A DNA stretch of 64,000 nucleotides, taken from positions 58,302,025 through 58,366,024 of the forward strand of contig CP136068.1 in NCBI GenBank assembly GCA_032622095.1. Reading direction: 5' to 3'. A model generated the notes under the pieces. That model searched no databases. It was not told where the DNA came from and was given only the letters and a program-made list of their open reading frames with translations. Positions within the stretch are counted from its first letter, which is position 1. Each line of letters starts with the position of its first letter. Source of the DNA: Siphonodentalium dalli. Its lineage: Eukaryota; Mollusca; Scaphopoda; Gadilida; Siphonodentaliidae. A program made the position numbers and the translations under genes. This document shows, piece after piece, positions 45,897 to 61,815 of the stretch.

Positions 45897-48800
45897 AATT
45901 TTGACCAAAATTGATATTGACTCATATATGTTATACCAAATGATACCATGCTATATATGTTATACCAAAGGATACCATGCTATACATGTTATACCAAAGG
46001 ATACCATGCTATATATGTTATACCAAAGGATACCATGCTATATATGTTATACCAAATGATACCATGCTATATATGTTATACCAAAGGATACCATGCTATA
46101 TATGTTATACCAAAGGATACCATGCTATATATGTTATACCAAAGGATACCATGCTATATATATGTTATACCAAATGATACCATGCTATATATATTATACC
46201 AAATGATACCATGCTATATATATTATACCAAAGGATACCATGCTATATATATTATACTAAAGGATACCATGCTATATATGTTATACCAAAGGATACCATG
46301 CTATATATGTTTTACCAAAGGATACCATGCTATATATATTATACTAAAGGATACCATGCTATATATGTTATACCAAAGGATACCATGCTATATATGTTAT
46401 ACCAAATGATACCATGCTATATATGTTATACCAAAGGATACCATGCTATATATGTTATACCAAAGGATACCATGCTATATATGTTATACCAAATGATACC
46501 ATGATATATATATATATTATACAAAAGGATACCATGCTATATATCATACTAAAGGATACCATGCTATATATGTTATACCAAAGGATAACATGCTATATAT
46601 GTTATACCAAATGATACCATGCTATATATGTTATACCAAAGGATACCATGCTATATATGTTATACCAAATGATACCATGCTATATATGTTATACCAAATG
46701 ATACCATGCTATATATGATATATCAAATGATACCATGATATATATATATATTATACCAAAGGATAACATGCTATATATGTTATACCAAAGGATACCATGC
46801 TATATATGTTATACCAAAGGATACCATGCTATATATGTTATACCAAAGGATACCATGCTATATATGTTATACCAAATGATACCATGCTATATATATTATA
46901 CCAACTGATACCATGCTATATATATTATACCAAAGGATACCATGCTATATATGTTATACCAAAGGATACCATGCTATATATATTATACCAAAGGATACCA
47001 TGCTATATATGTTATACCAAATGATACCATGCTATATATGTTATACCAAATGATACCATGCTATATATGTTATATCAAAGGATACCATGCTATATATATT
47101 ATACCAAAGGATACCATGCTATATATCATACTAAATGATAACATGCTATATATGTTTTATACCAAATGATACCATGCTATATATATTATACCAAATGATA
47201 CCATGATATATATGTTATACCAAATGATACCATGATATATATATATATATATTATACCAAATGATACCATGCTATATATGTTATACCAAATGATACCATG
47301 CTATATATGTTATACCAAATGATACCATGCTATATATGTTATACCAAATGATACCATGCTATATATGTTATACCAAAGGATACCATGCTATATATGTTAT
47401 ACCAAAGGATACCATGCTATATATGTTATACCAAAGGATACCATGCTATATATGTTATACCAAATGCTACAATGCTATATATGTTATACCAAATGATACC
47501 ATGCTATATATGTTATACCAAAGGATACCATGCTATATATGTTATACCAAATGATACCATGCTATATATGTTATACCAAAGTATACCATGCTATATATGT
47601 TATACCAAATGATACCATGCTATATATGTTATACCAAAGGATACCATGCTATATATGTTATACCAAAGGATACCATGCTATATATGTTATACCAAAGGAT
47701 ACCATGCTATATATGTTATACCAAAGGATACCATGCTATATATGTTATACCAAAGGATACCATGCTATATATGTTATACCAAAGGATACCATGCTATTTA
47801 TGTCATACCAAAGGATACCATGCTATATATATATCATACCAAAGGATACCATGCTATATATATTATACCAAAGGATACCATGCTATATATATTATACTAA
47901 AGGATACCATGCTATATATGTTATACCAAAGGATACCATGCTATATATGTTATACCAAAGGATACCATGCTATATATATTATACTAAAGGATACCATGCT
48001 ATATATGTTATACCAAAGGATACCATGCTATATATGTTATAGCAAATGATACCATGCTATATATATTATACTAAAGGATACCATGCTATATATGTTATAC
48101 CAAAGGATACCATGCTATATATGTTATAGCAAATGATACCATGCTATATATATTATACCAAAGGATACCATGCTATATATGTTATACCAAAGGATACCAT
48201 GCTATATATGTTATACCAAAGGATACCATGCTATATATATTATACCAAAGGATACCACGCTATATATATCATACCAAAGGATACCATGCTATATATGTTA
48301 TACCAAAGGATACCATGCTATATATATTATACCAAAGGATACCATGCTATATATGTTATACCAAAGGATACCATGCTATATATGTTATACCAAAGGATAC
48401 CATGCTATATATATTATACCAAATGATACCATGCTATATATATTATACCAAATGATACCATGCTATATATTTTATACCAAATGATACCATGCTATATATA
48501 TTATACCAAATGATACCATGCTATATATATTATACCAAATGATACCATGCTATATATGTTATACCAAATGATACCATGCTATATATGTTATACCAAAGGA
48601 TACCATGCTATATATGTTATACCAAAGGATACCATGCTATATATGTTATACCAAAGGATACCATGCTATATATGTTATACCAAAGGATACCATGCTATAT
48701 ATGTTATACCAAAGGATACCATGCTATATATATTATACCAAAGGATACCATGCTATATATATTATACCAAAGGATACCATGCTATATATTTTATACCAAA

Positions 48801-50810
48801 TGATACCATGCTATATATATTATACTAAAGGATACCATGCTATATATTTTATACCAAAGGATACCATGCTATATATATTATACTAAAGGATACCATGCTA
48901 TATATGTTATACCAAAGGATACCATGCTATATATGTTATACCAAAGGATACCATGCTATATATGTTATACCAAAGGATACCATGCTATATATGTTATACC
49001 AAAGGATACCATGCTATATATGTTATACCAAAGGATACCATGCTATATATATTATACCAAAGGATACCATGCTATATATGTTATACCAAAGGATACCATG
49101 CTATATATTTTATACCAAATGATACCATGCTATATATATTATACCAAATGATACCATGCTATATATGTTATACCAAAGGATACCATGCTATATATATTAT
49201 ACCAAAGGATACCATGCTATATATGTTATACCAAAGGATACCATGCTATATATTTTATACCAAATGATACCATGCTATATATATTATACCAAAGGATACC
49301 ATGCTATATATTTTATACCAAAGGATGCCATGCTATATATGTTATACCAAATGATACCATGCTATATATATTATACCAAATGATACCATGCTATATATGT
49401 TATACCAAAGGATACCATGCTATATATGTTATACCAAATGATACCATGCTATATATATATTATACCAAATGATTCCATGCTATATATGTTATACCAAAGG
49501 ATACCATGCTATATATGTTATACCAAAGGATACCATGCTATATATGTTATACCAAAGGATACCATGCTATATATGTTATACCAAAGGATACCATGCTATA
49601 TATGTTATACCAAAGGATACCATGCTATATATGTTATACCAAATGATACCGTGCTATATATGTTATACCAAAGGATACCATGCTATATATGTTATACCAA
49701 AGGATACCATGCTATATATGTTATACCAAAGGATACCATGCTATATATGTTATACCAAAGGATACCATGCTATATATGTTATACCAAAGGATACCATGCT
49801 ATATATGTTATACCAAAGGATACCATGCTATATATGTTATACCAAAGGATACCATGCTATATATGTCATACCAAAGGATACCATGCTATATATGTCATAC
49901 CAAAGGATACCATGCTATATATATCATACCAAAGGATACCATGCTATATATATTATACCAAAGGATACCATGCTATATATATTATACTAAAGGATACCAT
50001 GCTATATATGTTATACCAAAGGATACCATGCTATATATGTTATACCAAAGGATACCATGCTATATATGTTATACCAAAGGATACCATGCTATATATGTTA
50101 TACCAAAGGATACCATGCTATATATATTATACTAAAGGATACCATGCTATATATGTTATACCAAAGGATACCATGCTATATATGTTATAGCAAATGATAC
50201 CATGCTATATATGTTATACCAAATGATACCATGCTATATATGTTATACCAAAGGATACCATGCTATATATATTATACCAAAGGATACCATGCTATATATG
50301 TTATACCAAAGGATACCATGCTATATATGTTATACCAAATGATACCATGCTATATATGTTATACCAAATGATACCATGCTATATATGTTATACCAAATGA
50401 TACCATGCTATATATGTTATACCAAATGATACCACGCTATATATGTTATACCAAAGGATGCCACGCTATATATGTTATACCAAAGGATACCACGCTATAT
50501 ATGTTATACCAAAGGATACCATGCTATATATGTTATACCAAAGGATACCATGCTATATATATTATACCAAATGATACCATGCTATATATATTATACCAAA
50601 GGATACCATGCTATATATGTTATACCAAAGGATACCATGCTATATATGTTATACCAAAGGATACCATGCTATATATATTATACCAATTGACACCATGCTA
50701 TATATGTTATACCAAAGGATACCATGCTATATATATTATACTAAAGGATACCATGCTATATATGTTATACCAAATGATACCATGCTATATATGTTATACC
50801 AAAGGATACC

Positions 50811-53800
50811 ATGCTATATATATTATACCAAAGGATACCATGCTATATATGTTATACCAAAGGATACCATGCTATATATGTTATACCAAATGATACCATG
50901 GTATATATGTTATACCAAATGATACCATGCTATATATGGTATACCAAAGGATACCATGCTATATATGTTATACCAAATGATACCATGCTATATATGTTAT
51001 ACCAAAGGATACCATGCTATATATATTATACCAAAGGATACCATGCTATATATGTTATACCAAAGGATACCATGCTATATATGTTATACCAAAGGATACC
51101 ATGCTATATATGTTATACCAAAGGATACCATGCTATATATATTATACCAAAGGATACCATGCTATATATGTTATACCAAAGGATACCATGCTATATATGT
51201 TATACCAAAGGATACCATGCTATATATGTTATACCAAAGGATACCATGCTATATATGTTATACCAAATGATAACATGCTATATATATTATACCAAATGAT
51301 ACCATGCTATATATGTTATACCAAATGATACCATGCTATATATGTTATACCAAAGGATACCATGCTATATATGTTATACCAAAGGTTACCATGCTATATA
51401 TGTTATACCAAATGATACCATGCTATATATGTTATACCAAAGGATACCATGCTATATATGTTATACCAAATGATACCATGCTATATATGTTATACCAAAG
51501 GATACCATGCTATATATATTATACCAAAGGATACCATGCTATATATGTTATACCAAAGGATACCATGCTATATATGTTATACCAAATGATACCATGCTAT
51601 ATATGTTATACCAAATGATACCATGCTATATATGTTATACCAAATGATACCATGCTATATATGTTATACCAAAGGATGCCACGCTATATATGTTATACCA
51701 AAGGATACCACGCTATATATGTTATACCAAAGGATACCATGCTATATATGTTATACCAAAGGATACCATGCTATATATATTATACCAAATGATACCATGC
51801 TATATATATTATACCAAAGGATACCATGCTATATATGTTATACCAAAGGATACCATGCTATATATGTTATACCAAAGGATACCATGCTATATATGTTATA
51901 CCAAAGGATACCATGCTATATATGTTATACCAAATGATACCATGCTATATATGTTATACCAAATGATACCATGCTATATATGTTATACCAAAGGATACCA
52001 TGCTATATATGTTATACCAAAGGATACCATGCTATATATGTTATACCAAATGATACCATGCTATATATGTTATACCAAATGATACCATGCTATATATCAT
52101 ACTAAAGGATACCATGCTATATATGTTATACCAAAGGATACCATGCTATATATGTTATACCAAAGGATACCATGCTATATATGTTATACCAAATGGTACC
52201 ATGCTATATATGTTATACCAAAGGATACCATGCTATATATATTATACCAAAGGATACCATGCTATATATGTTATACCAAAGGATACCACGCTATATATGT
52301 TATACCAAAGGATACCATGCTATATATATTATACCAAATGACACCATGCTATATATGTTATACCAAATGATACCATGCTATATATGTTATACCAAAGGAT
52401 ACCATGCTATATATGTTATACCAAATGATACCATGCTATATATGTTATACCAAATGATACCATGCTATATATGTTATACCAAATGATACCATGCTATATA
52501 TGTTATACCAAATGATACCATGCTATATATGTTATACCAAATGATACCATGCTATATATGTTATACCAAATGATACCATGCTATATATGTTATACCAAAT
52601 GATACCATGCTATATATGTTATACCAAAGGATACCATGCTATATATGTTATACCAAAGGATACCATGCTATATATATTATACCAAAGGATACCATGCTAT
52701 ATATATTATACCAAAGGATACCATGCTATATATGTTATACCAAAGGATACCATGCTATATATGTTATACCAACGGATACCATGCTATATATGTTATACCA
52801 AAGGATACCATGCTATATATGTTATACCAAATGATAACATGCTATATATATTATACCAAATGATACCATGCTATATATGTTATACCAAATGATACCATGC
52901 TATATATGTTATACCAAAGGATACCATGCTATATATGTTATACCAAAGGTTACCATGCTATATATGTTATACCAAATGATACCATGCTATATATGTTATA
53001 CCAAAGGATACCATGCTATATATGTTATACCAAAGGATACCATACTATATATGTTATACCAAATGATACTATGCTATATATGTTATACCAAAGGATACCA
53101 TGCTATATATATTATACCATAGGATACCATGATATATATGTTATACCAAAGGATACCATGCTATATATGTTATACCAAAGGATACCATGCTATATATATT
53201 ATACCAAAGGATACCATGCTATATATGTTATACCAAAGGATACCATGCTATATATGTTATGCCAAAGGATACCATGCTATATATGTTATACCAAAGGTTA
53301 CCATGCTATATATGTTATACCAAATGATACCATGCTATATATGTTATACCAAAGGATACCATGCTATATATGTTATACCAAATGATACTATGCTATATAT
53401 GTTATACCAAAGGATACCATGCTATATATATTATACCAAAGGATACCATGCTATATATGTTATACCAAAGGATACCATGCTATATATGTTATACCAAATG
53501 ATACCATGCTATATATATTATACCAAAGGATACCATGCTATATATGTTATACCAAATGATACCATGCTATATGTATTATACCAAATGATACCATGCTATA
53601 TCTGTTATACCAAATGATACCATGCTATATATGTTATACCAAAGGATACCATGCTATATATGTTATACCAAAGGATACCATGCTATATATGCTATATCAA
53701 AGGATACCATGCTATATATGTTATATCAAAGGATACCATGCTATATATATTATACCAAATGATACCATGCTATATATGTTATACCAAATGATACCATGCT

Positions 53801-56800
53801 ATATATGTTATACCAAATGATACCATGCTATATATGTTATACCAAATGATACCATGCTATATATGTTATACCAAAGGATGCCATGCTATATATGTTATAC
53901 CAAAGGATACCACGCTATATATATTATACCAAAGGATACCATGCTATATATGTTATACCAAAGGATACCATGCTATATATGTTATACCAAAGGATACCAT
54001 GCTATATATGTTATACCAAAGGATACCATGCTATATATGTTATACCAAATGATACCATGCTATATATGTTATACCAAATGATACCATGCTATATATGTTA
54101 TACCAAAGGATGCCATGCTATATATGTTATACCAAAGGATACCATGCTATATATATTATACCAAAGGATACCATGCTATATATGTTATACCAAAGGATAC
54201 CATGCTATATATGTTATACCAAATGATACCATGGTATATATGTTATACCAAATGATACCATGCTATATATGGTATACCAAAGGATACCATGCTATATATG
54301 TTATACCAAATGATACCATGCTATATATGTTATACCAAAGGATACCATGCTATATATATTATACCAAAGGATACCATGCTATATATGTTATACCAAAGGA
54401 TACCATGCTATATATGTTATACCAAAGGATACCATGCTATATATGTTATACCAAAGGATACCATGCTATATATATTATACCAAAGGATACCATGCTATAT
54501 ATGTTATACCAAAGGATACCATGCTATATATGTTATACCAAAGGATACCATGCTATATATGTTATACCAAAGGATACCATGCTATATATGTTATACCAAA
54601 TGATAACATGCTATATATATTATACCAAATGATACCATGCTATATATGTTATACCAAATGATACCATGCTATATATGTTATACCAAAGGATACCATGCTA
54701 TATATGTTATACCAAAGGTTACCATGCTATATATGTTATACCAAATGATACCATGCTATATATGTTATACCAAAGGATACCATGCTATATATGTTATACC
54801 AAAGGATACCATGCTATATATGTTATACCAAATGATACCATGCTATATATGTTATACCAAAGGATACCATGCTATATATATTATACCAAAGGATACCATG
54901 CTATATATGTTATACCAAAGGATACCATGCTATATATGTTATACCAAATGATACCATGCTATATATGTTATACCAAATGATACCATGCTATATATGTTAT
55001 ACCAAATGATACCACGCTATATATGTTATACCAAAGGATGCCACGCTATATATGTTATACCAAAGGATACCACGCTATATATGTTATACCAAAGGATACC
55101 ATGCTATATATGTTATACCAAAGGATACCATGCTATATATATTATACCAAATGATACCATGCTATATATATTATACCAAAGGATACCATGCTATATATGT
55201 TATACCAAAGGATACCATGCTATATATGTTATACCAAAGGATACCATGCTATATATGTTATACCAAATGATACCACGCTATATATGTTATACCAAATGAT
55301 ACCATGCTATATATGTTATACCAAAGGATACCATGCTATATATGTTATACCAAAGGATACCATGCTATATATGTTATACCAAATGATACCATGCTATATA
55401 TGTTATACCAAATGATACCATGCTATATATCATACTAAAGGATACCATGCTATATATGTTATACCAAAGGATACCATGCTATATATGTTATACCAAAGGA
55501 TACCATGCTATATATGTTATACCAAATGATACCATGCTATATATGTTATACCAAAGGATACCATGCTATATATATTATACCAAAGGATACCATGCTATAT
55601 ATGTTATACCAAAGGATACCACGCTATATATGTTATACCAAAGGATACCATGCTATATATATTATACCAAATGACACCATGCTATATATGTTATACCAAA
55701 GGATACCATGCTATATATATTATACTAAAGGATACCATGCTATATATGTTATACCAAATGATACCATGCTATATATGTTATACCAAAGGATACCATGCTA
55801 TATATATTATACCAAAGGATACCATGCTATATATGTTATACCAAAGGATACCATGCTATATATGTTATACCAAATGATACCATGCTATATATGTTATACC
55901 AAATGATACCATGCTATATATGTTATACCAAAGGATACCATGCTATATATGTTATACCAAATGATACCATGCTATATATGTTATGCCAAATGATACCATG
56001 CTATATATGTTATACCAAATGATACCATGCTATATATGTTATACCAAATGATACCATGCTATATATGTTATACCAAATGATACCATGCTATATATGTTAT
56101 ACCAAATGATATCATGCTATATATGTTATACCAAAGGATACCATGCTATATATGTTATACCAAAGGATACCATGCTATATATATTATACCAAAGGATACC
56201 ATGCTATATATATTATACCAAAGGATACCATGCTATATATGTTATACCAAAGGATACCATGCTATATATGTTATACCAAAGGATACCATGCTATATATGT
56301 TATACCAAAGGATACCATGCTATATATGTTATACCAAATGATAACATGCTATATATATTATACCAAATGATACCATGCTATATATGTTATACCAAAGGAT
56401 ACCATGCTATATATGTTATACCAAAGGTTACCATGCTATATATGTTATACCAAATGATACCATGCTATATATGTTATACCAAAGGATACCATGCTATATA
56501 TGTTATACCAAATGATACCATACTATATATGTTATACCAAATGATACCATACTATATATGTTATACCAAATGATACCATGCTATATATGTTATACCAAAG
56601 GATACCATGCTATATATATTATACCAAAGGATACCATGATATATATGTTATACCAAAGGATACCATGCTATATATGTTATACCAAAGGATACCATGCTAT
56701 ATATATTATACCAAAGGATACCATGCTATATATGTTATACCAAAGGATACCATGCTATATATGTTATGCCAAAGGATACCATGCTATATATGTTATACCA

Positions 56801-57640
56801 AAGGTTACCATGCTATATATGTTATACCGAATGATACCATGCTATATATGTTATACCAAAGGATACCATGCTATATATGTTATACCAAATGATACTATGC
56901 TATATATGTTATACCAAAGGATACCATGCTATATATATTATACCAAAGGATACCATGCTATATATGTTATACCAAAGGATACCATGCTATATATGTTATA
57001 CCAAATGATACCATGCTATATATATTATACCAAAGGATACCATGCTATATATGTTATACCAAATGATACCATGCTATATGTATTATACCAAATGATACCA
57101 TGCTATATCTGTTATACCAAATGATACCATGCTATATATGTTATACCAAATGATACCATGCTATATATGTTATACCAAAGGATACCATGCTATATATGCT
57201 ATATCAAAGGATACCATGCTATATATGTTATATCAAAGGATACCATGCTATATATATTATACCAAATGATACCATGCTATATATGTTATACCAAATGATA
57301 CCATGCTATATATGTTATACCAAATGATACCATGCTATATATGTTATACCAAATGATACCATGCTATATATGTTATACCAAAGGATGCCATGCTATATAT
57401 GTTATACCAAAGGATACCACGCTATATATGTTATACCAAAGGATACCATGCTATATATGTTATACCAAAGGATACCATGCTATATATATTATACCAAAGG
57501 ATACCATGCTATATATATTATACCAAAGGATACCATGCTATATATGTTATACCAAAGGATACCATGCTATATATGTTATACCAAAGGATACCATGCTATA
57601 TATGTTATACCAAATGATACCATGCTATATATGTTATACC
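50811..57640 (+). repeat. 3.3-3.5-kb higher-order tandem duplication in the satellite
   Basis: Rare unit variants recur in the same order at an offset of 3,333 bp (for example 50,811-52,340 against 54,144-55,674, including the TATACCATGGTATATATG variant). Further right the offset is 3,507 bp (52,578-54,050 against 56,085-57,560). The 174-bp difference is exactly six units, so one copy gained or lost six units after the duplication. Confidence 0.8.
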
Positions 57641-60600
57641 AAATGATACCATGCTATATATGTTATACCAAATGATACCATGCTATATATGTTATACCAA
57701 AGGATACCATGCTATATATGTTATACCAAATGATACCATGCTATATATGTTATACCAAATGATACCATGTTATACCAAATGATACCATGCTATATATGTT
57801 ATACCAAATGATACCATGCTATATATGTTATACCAAAGGATACCATGCTTTATATATTATACCAAATGATACCATGCTATATATGTTATACCAAAGGATA
57901 CCATGCTATATATGTTATACCAAAGGATACCATGCTATATATGTTATACCAAGGGATACCATGCTATATATGTTATACCAAATGATACCATGCTATATAT
58001 GTTATACCAAAGGATACCATGCTATATATGTTATACCAAAGGATACCATGCTATATATGTTATACCAAAGGATACCATGCTATATATGTTATACCAAAGG
58101 ATACCATGCTATATATGTTATACCAAAGGATACCATGCTATATATGTTATACCAAAGGATACCATGCTATATATATTATACTAAAGGATACCATGCTATA
58201 TATGTTATACCAAAGGCTACCACGCTATATATGTTATACCAAAGGATACCATGCTATATATGTTATACCAAAGGATACCATGCTATATATATTATACCAA
58301 AGGCATGCTATATATATTATACTAAAGGATAACATGCTACATATGTTATACCAAATGGTACCATGCTATATATATTATACCAAAGGATACCATGCTATAT
58401 TTCATACTAAATGATAACATGCTATATATGTTATACCAAATTATACCATGCTATATATGATATATCAAATGATACCATGATATATATATATATTATACCA
58501 AAGGATACCATGCTATATATGTTATACCAAAGGATACCATGCTATATATGTTATACCAAAGGATACCATGCTATATATGTTATACCAAATGATACCATGC
58601 TATAGATGTTATACCAAAGGATGCCATGCTATATATTTTATACCAAAGGATACCATGCTATATATTTATACCAAATGATACCATGCTATATATTTTATAC
58701 CAAATGATACCATGCTATATATGTTATACCAAAGGATACCATGCTATATATGTTATACCAAAGGATACCATGCTATATATGTTATACCAAAGGATGCCAT
58801 GCTATATATGTTATACCAAAGGATACCATGCTATATATATTATACTAAAGGATACCATGCTATATATGTTATACCAAAGGATACCATGCTATATATGTTA
58901 TACCAAAGGATACCATGCTATATATGTTATACCAAAGGATACCATGCTATATATGTTATACCAAATGATAACATGCTATATATATTATACCAAATGATAC
59001 CATGCTATATATGTTATACCAAAGGATACCATGCTATATATGTTATACCAAAGGTTACCATGCTATATATGTTATACCAAATGATACCATGCTATATATG
59101 TTATACCAAAGGATACCATGCTATATATGTTATACCAAATGATACCATACTATATATGTTATACCAAATGATACCATACTATATATGTTATACCAAATGA
59201 TACCATGCTATATATGTTATACCAAAGGATACCATGCTATATATATTATACCAAAGGATACCATGATATATATGTTATACCAAAGGATACCATGCTATAT
59301 ATGTTATACCAAAGGATACCATGCTATATATATTATACCAAAGGATACCATGCTATATATGTTATACCAAAGGATACCATGCTATATATGTTATGCCAAA
59401 GGATACCATGCTATATATGTTATACCAAAGGTTACCATGCTATATATGTTATACCGAATGATACCATGCTATATATGTTATACCAAAGGATACCATGCTA
59501 TATATGTTATACCAAATGATACTATGCTATATATGTTATACCAAAGGATACCATGCTATATATATTATACCAAAGGATACCATGCTATATATGTTATACC
59601 AAAGGATACCATGCTATATATGTTATACCAAATGATACCATGCTATATATATTATACCAAAGGATACCATGCTATATATGTTATACCAAATGATACCATG
59701 CTATATGTATTATACCAAATGATACCATGCTATATCTGTTATACCAAATGATACCATGCTATATATGTTATACCAAATGATACCATGCTATATATGTTAT
59801 ACCAAAGGATACCATGCTATATATGCTATATCAAAGGATACCATGCTATATATGTTATATCAAAGGATACCATGCTATATATATTATACCAAATGATACC
59901 ATGCTATATATGTTATACCAAATGATACCATGCTATATATGTTATACCAAATGATACCATGCTATATATGTTATACCAAATGATACCATGCTATATATGT
60001 TATACCAAAGGATGCCATGCTATATATGTTATACCAAAGGATACCACGCTATATATGTTATACCAAAGGATACCATGCTATATATGTTATACCAAAGGAT
60101 ACCATGCTATATATATTATACCAAAGGATACCATGCTATATATATTATACCAAAGGATACCATGCTATATATGTTATACCAAAGGATACCATGCTATATA
60201 TGTTATACCAAAGGATACCATGCTATATATGTTATACCAAATGATACCATGCTATATATGTTATACCAAATGATACCATGCTATATATGTTATACCAAAT
60301 GATACCATGCTATATATGTTATACCAAAGGATACCATGCTATATATGTTATACCAAATGATACCATGCTATATATGTTATACCAAATGATACCATGTTAT
60401 ACCAAATGATACCATGCTATATATGTTATACCAAATGATACCATGCTATATATGTTATACCAAAGGATACCATGCTTTATATATTATACCAAATGATACC
60501 ATGCTATATATGTTATACCAAAGGATACCATGCTATATATGTTATACCAAAGGATACCATGCTATATATGTTATACCAAGGGATACCATGCTATATATGT

Positions 60601-61530
60601 TATACCAAATGATACCATGCTATATATGTTATACCAAAGGATACCATGCTATATATGTTATACCAAAGGATACCATGCTATATATGTTATACCAAAGGAT
60701 ACCATGCTATATATGTTATACCAAAGGATACCATGCTATATATGTTATACCAAAGGATACCATGCTATATATGTTATACCAAAGGATACCATGCTATATA
60801 TATTATACTAAAGGATACCATGCTATATATGTTATACCAAAGGCTACCACGCTATATATGTTATACCAAAGGATACCATGCTATATATGTTATACCAAAG
60901 GATACCATGCTATATATATTATACCAAAGGCATGCTATATATATTATACTAAAGGATAACATGCTACATATGTTATACCAAATGGTACCATGCTATATAT
61001 ATTATACCAAAGGATACCATGCTATATTTCATACTAAATGATAACATGCTATATATGTTATACCAAATTATACCATGCTATATATGATATATCAAATGAT
61101 ACCATGATATATATATATATTATACCAAAGGATACCATGCTATATATGTTATACCAAAGGATACCATGCTATATATGTTATACCAAAGGATACCATGCTA
61201 TATATGTTATACCAAATGATACCATGCTATAGATGTTATACCAAAGGATGCCATGCTATATATTTTATACCAAAGGATACCATGCTATATATTTATACCA
61301 AATGATACCATGCTATATATTTTATACCAAATGATACCATGCTATATATGTTATACCAAAGGATACCATGCTATATATGTTATACCAAAGGATACCATGC
61401 TATATATGTTATACCAAAGGATGCCATGCTATATATGTTATACCAAAGGATACCATGCTATATATATTATACTAAAGGATACCATGCTATATATGTTATA
61501 CCAAAGGATACCATGCTATATATGTTATAC
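56250..61530 (+). repeat. 2,627-bp higher-order tandem duplication in the satellite
   Basis: About 56,250-58,900 and 58,880-61,530 are adjacent, near-identical copies at a constant offset of 2,627 bp. Private defects are shared: the shortened unit ACCATGTTATACCAAATG (57,764 and 60,391) and AAGGCATGCTATA (58,302 and 60,929). The offset is not a multiple of 29 because of these defects. The right edge lies ~300 bp before the EI24 exon. Confidence 0.88.
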
Positions 61531-61783
61531 CAAAGGATACCATGCTATATATATTATACCAAAGGATACCATGCTATATATATTATACCAAAGGATAACA
61601 TGCTACATATGTTATACCAAATGATACCATGCTATATATATTATACCAAAGGATACCATGCTATATATCATACTAAATGATAACATGCTATATATGTTAT
61701 ACCAAATTATACCATGCTATATATATTATACCAAAGGATACCATGCTATATATGTTATACCAAATTATACCATCCTTATATCA

Positions 61784-61815
61784 TACTAAGGATACCATGC
61801 TATTTTTTATTCCAG
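61784..61815 (+). promoter_or_regulatory. Branch point, pyrimidine tract and 3' splice site of the EI24 intron
   Basis: TACTAAG at 61,784-61,790 matches the branch-point consensus, with the A 26 nt before the AG. CTATTTTTTATTCCAG supplies the pyrimidine tract and acceptor. TACTAAGGATACCATGCTAT is a variant satellite unit, so the branch point is built from repeat sequence. Confidence 0.7.

Larger units (their letters stand above)
39856..45923. mobile_element. 6,068-bp DNA transposon with 27-bp inverted ends, in the satellite
   Basis: Left end GAGTCAATATCAATTTTGGT (39,856 on) and right end ACCAAAATTGATATTGACTC (to 45,923) form a 27-bp inverted repeat with one mismatch. ATAT precedes and follows. 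Removing the element plus one ATAT restores the satellite phrase GCTATATATGTTATACC, so a 4-bp target duplication fits best. GTTACA(C)GA-type motifs recur in the left 1.8 kb and, inverted (TCGTGTAAC, CTTACTGTAAC), in the right 1.2 kb. The only gene-like content is a decayed repeat-rich gene on the plus strand; no transposase is recognised. Superfamily unknown; 4-bp duplications occur in several superfamilies (for example Sola, Chapaev). Confidence 0.85.
45924..61800 (+). repeat. 29-bp satellite array, ~15.9 kb, about 545 units
   Basis: Head-to-tail units of 29 bp, each three ~10-bp parts: ATACCAAAGG (or ATACCAAATG), ATACCATGCT and ATATATGTT (or ATATATATT). The consensus has no stop codon in any plus-strand frame and 29 is not a multiple of 3, so every frame reads the same 29-residue cycle (MLYMLYQRIP..., CYICYTKGYH..., AIYVIPKDT). 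Stops appear only where TACCAAAG mutates to TACTAAAG or TATAGCAAATG. The minus strand has stops in every unit. I read it as a satellite, not a gene: there is no start context or domain, and mutations ignore codon position. It fills the intron upstream of the EI24 exon. Confidence 0.92.

Noticed and set aside
45924-61800. Many open frames of 75-257 codons coding a Tyr/Cys/Ile repeat protein
   Set aside because: They are the automatic result of a stop-free 29-bp unit read in three frames. They overlap each other in all frames, start at any ATG in the unit and show no domain or codon bias.
45924-61800. CRISPR array
   Set aside because: Units are head-to-tail with no unique spacers, and the context is a eukaryotic genome.
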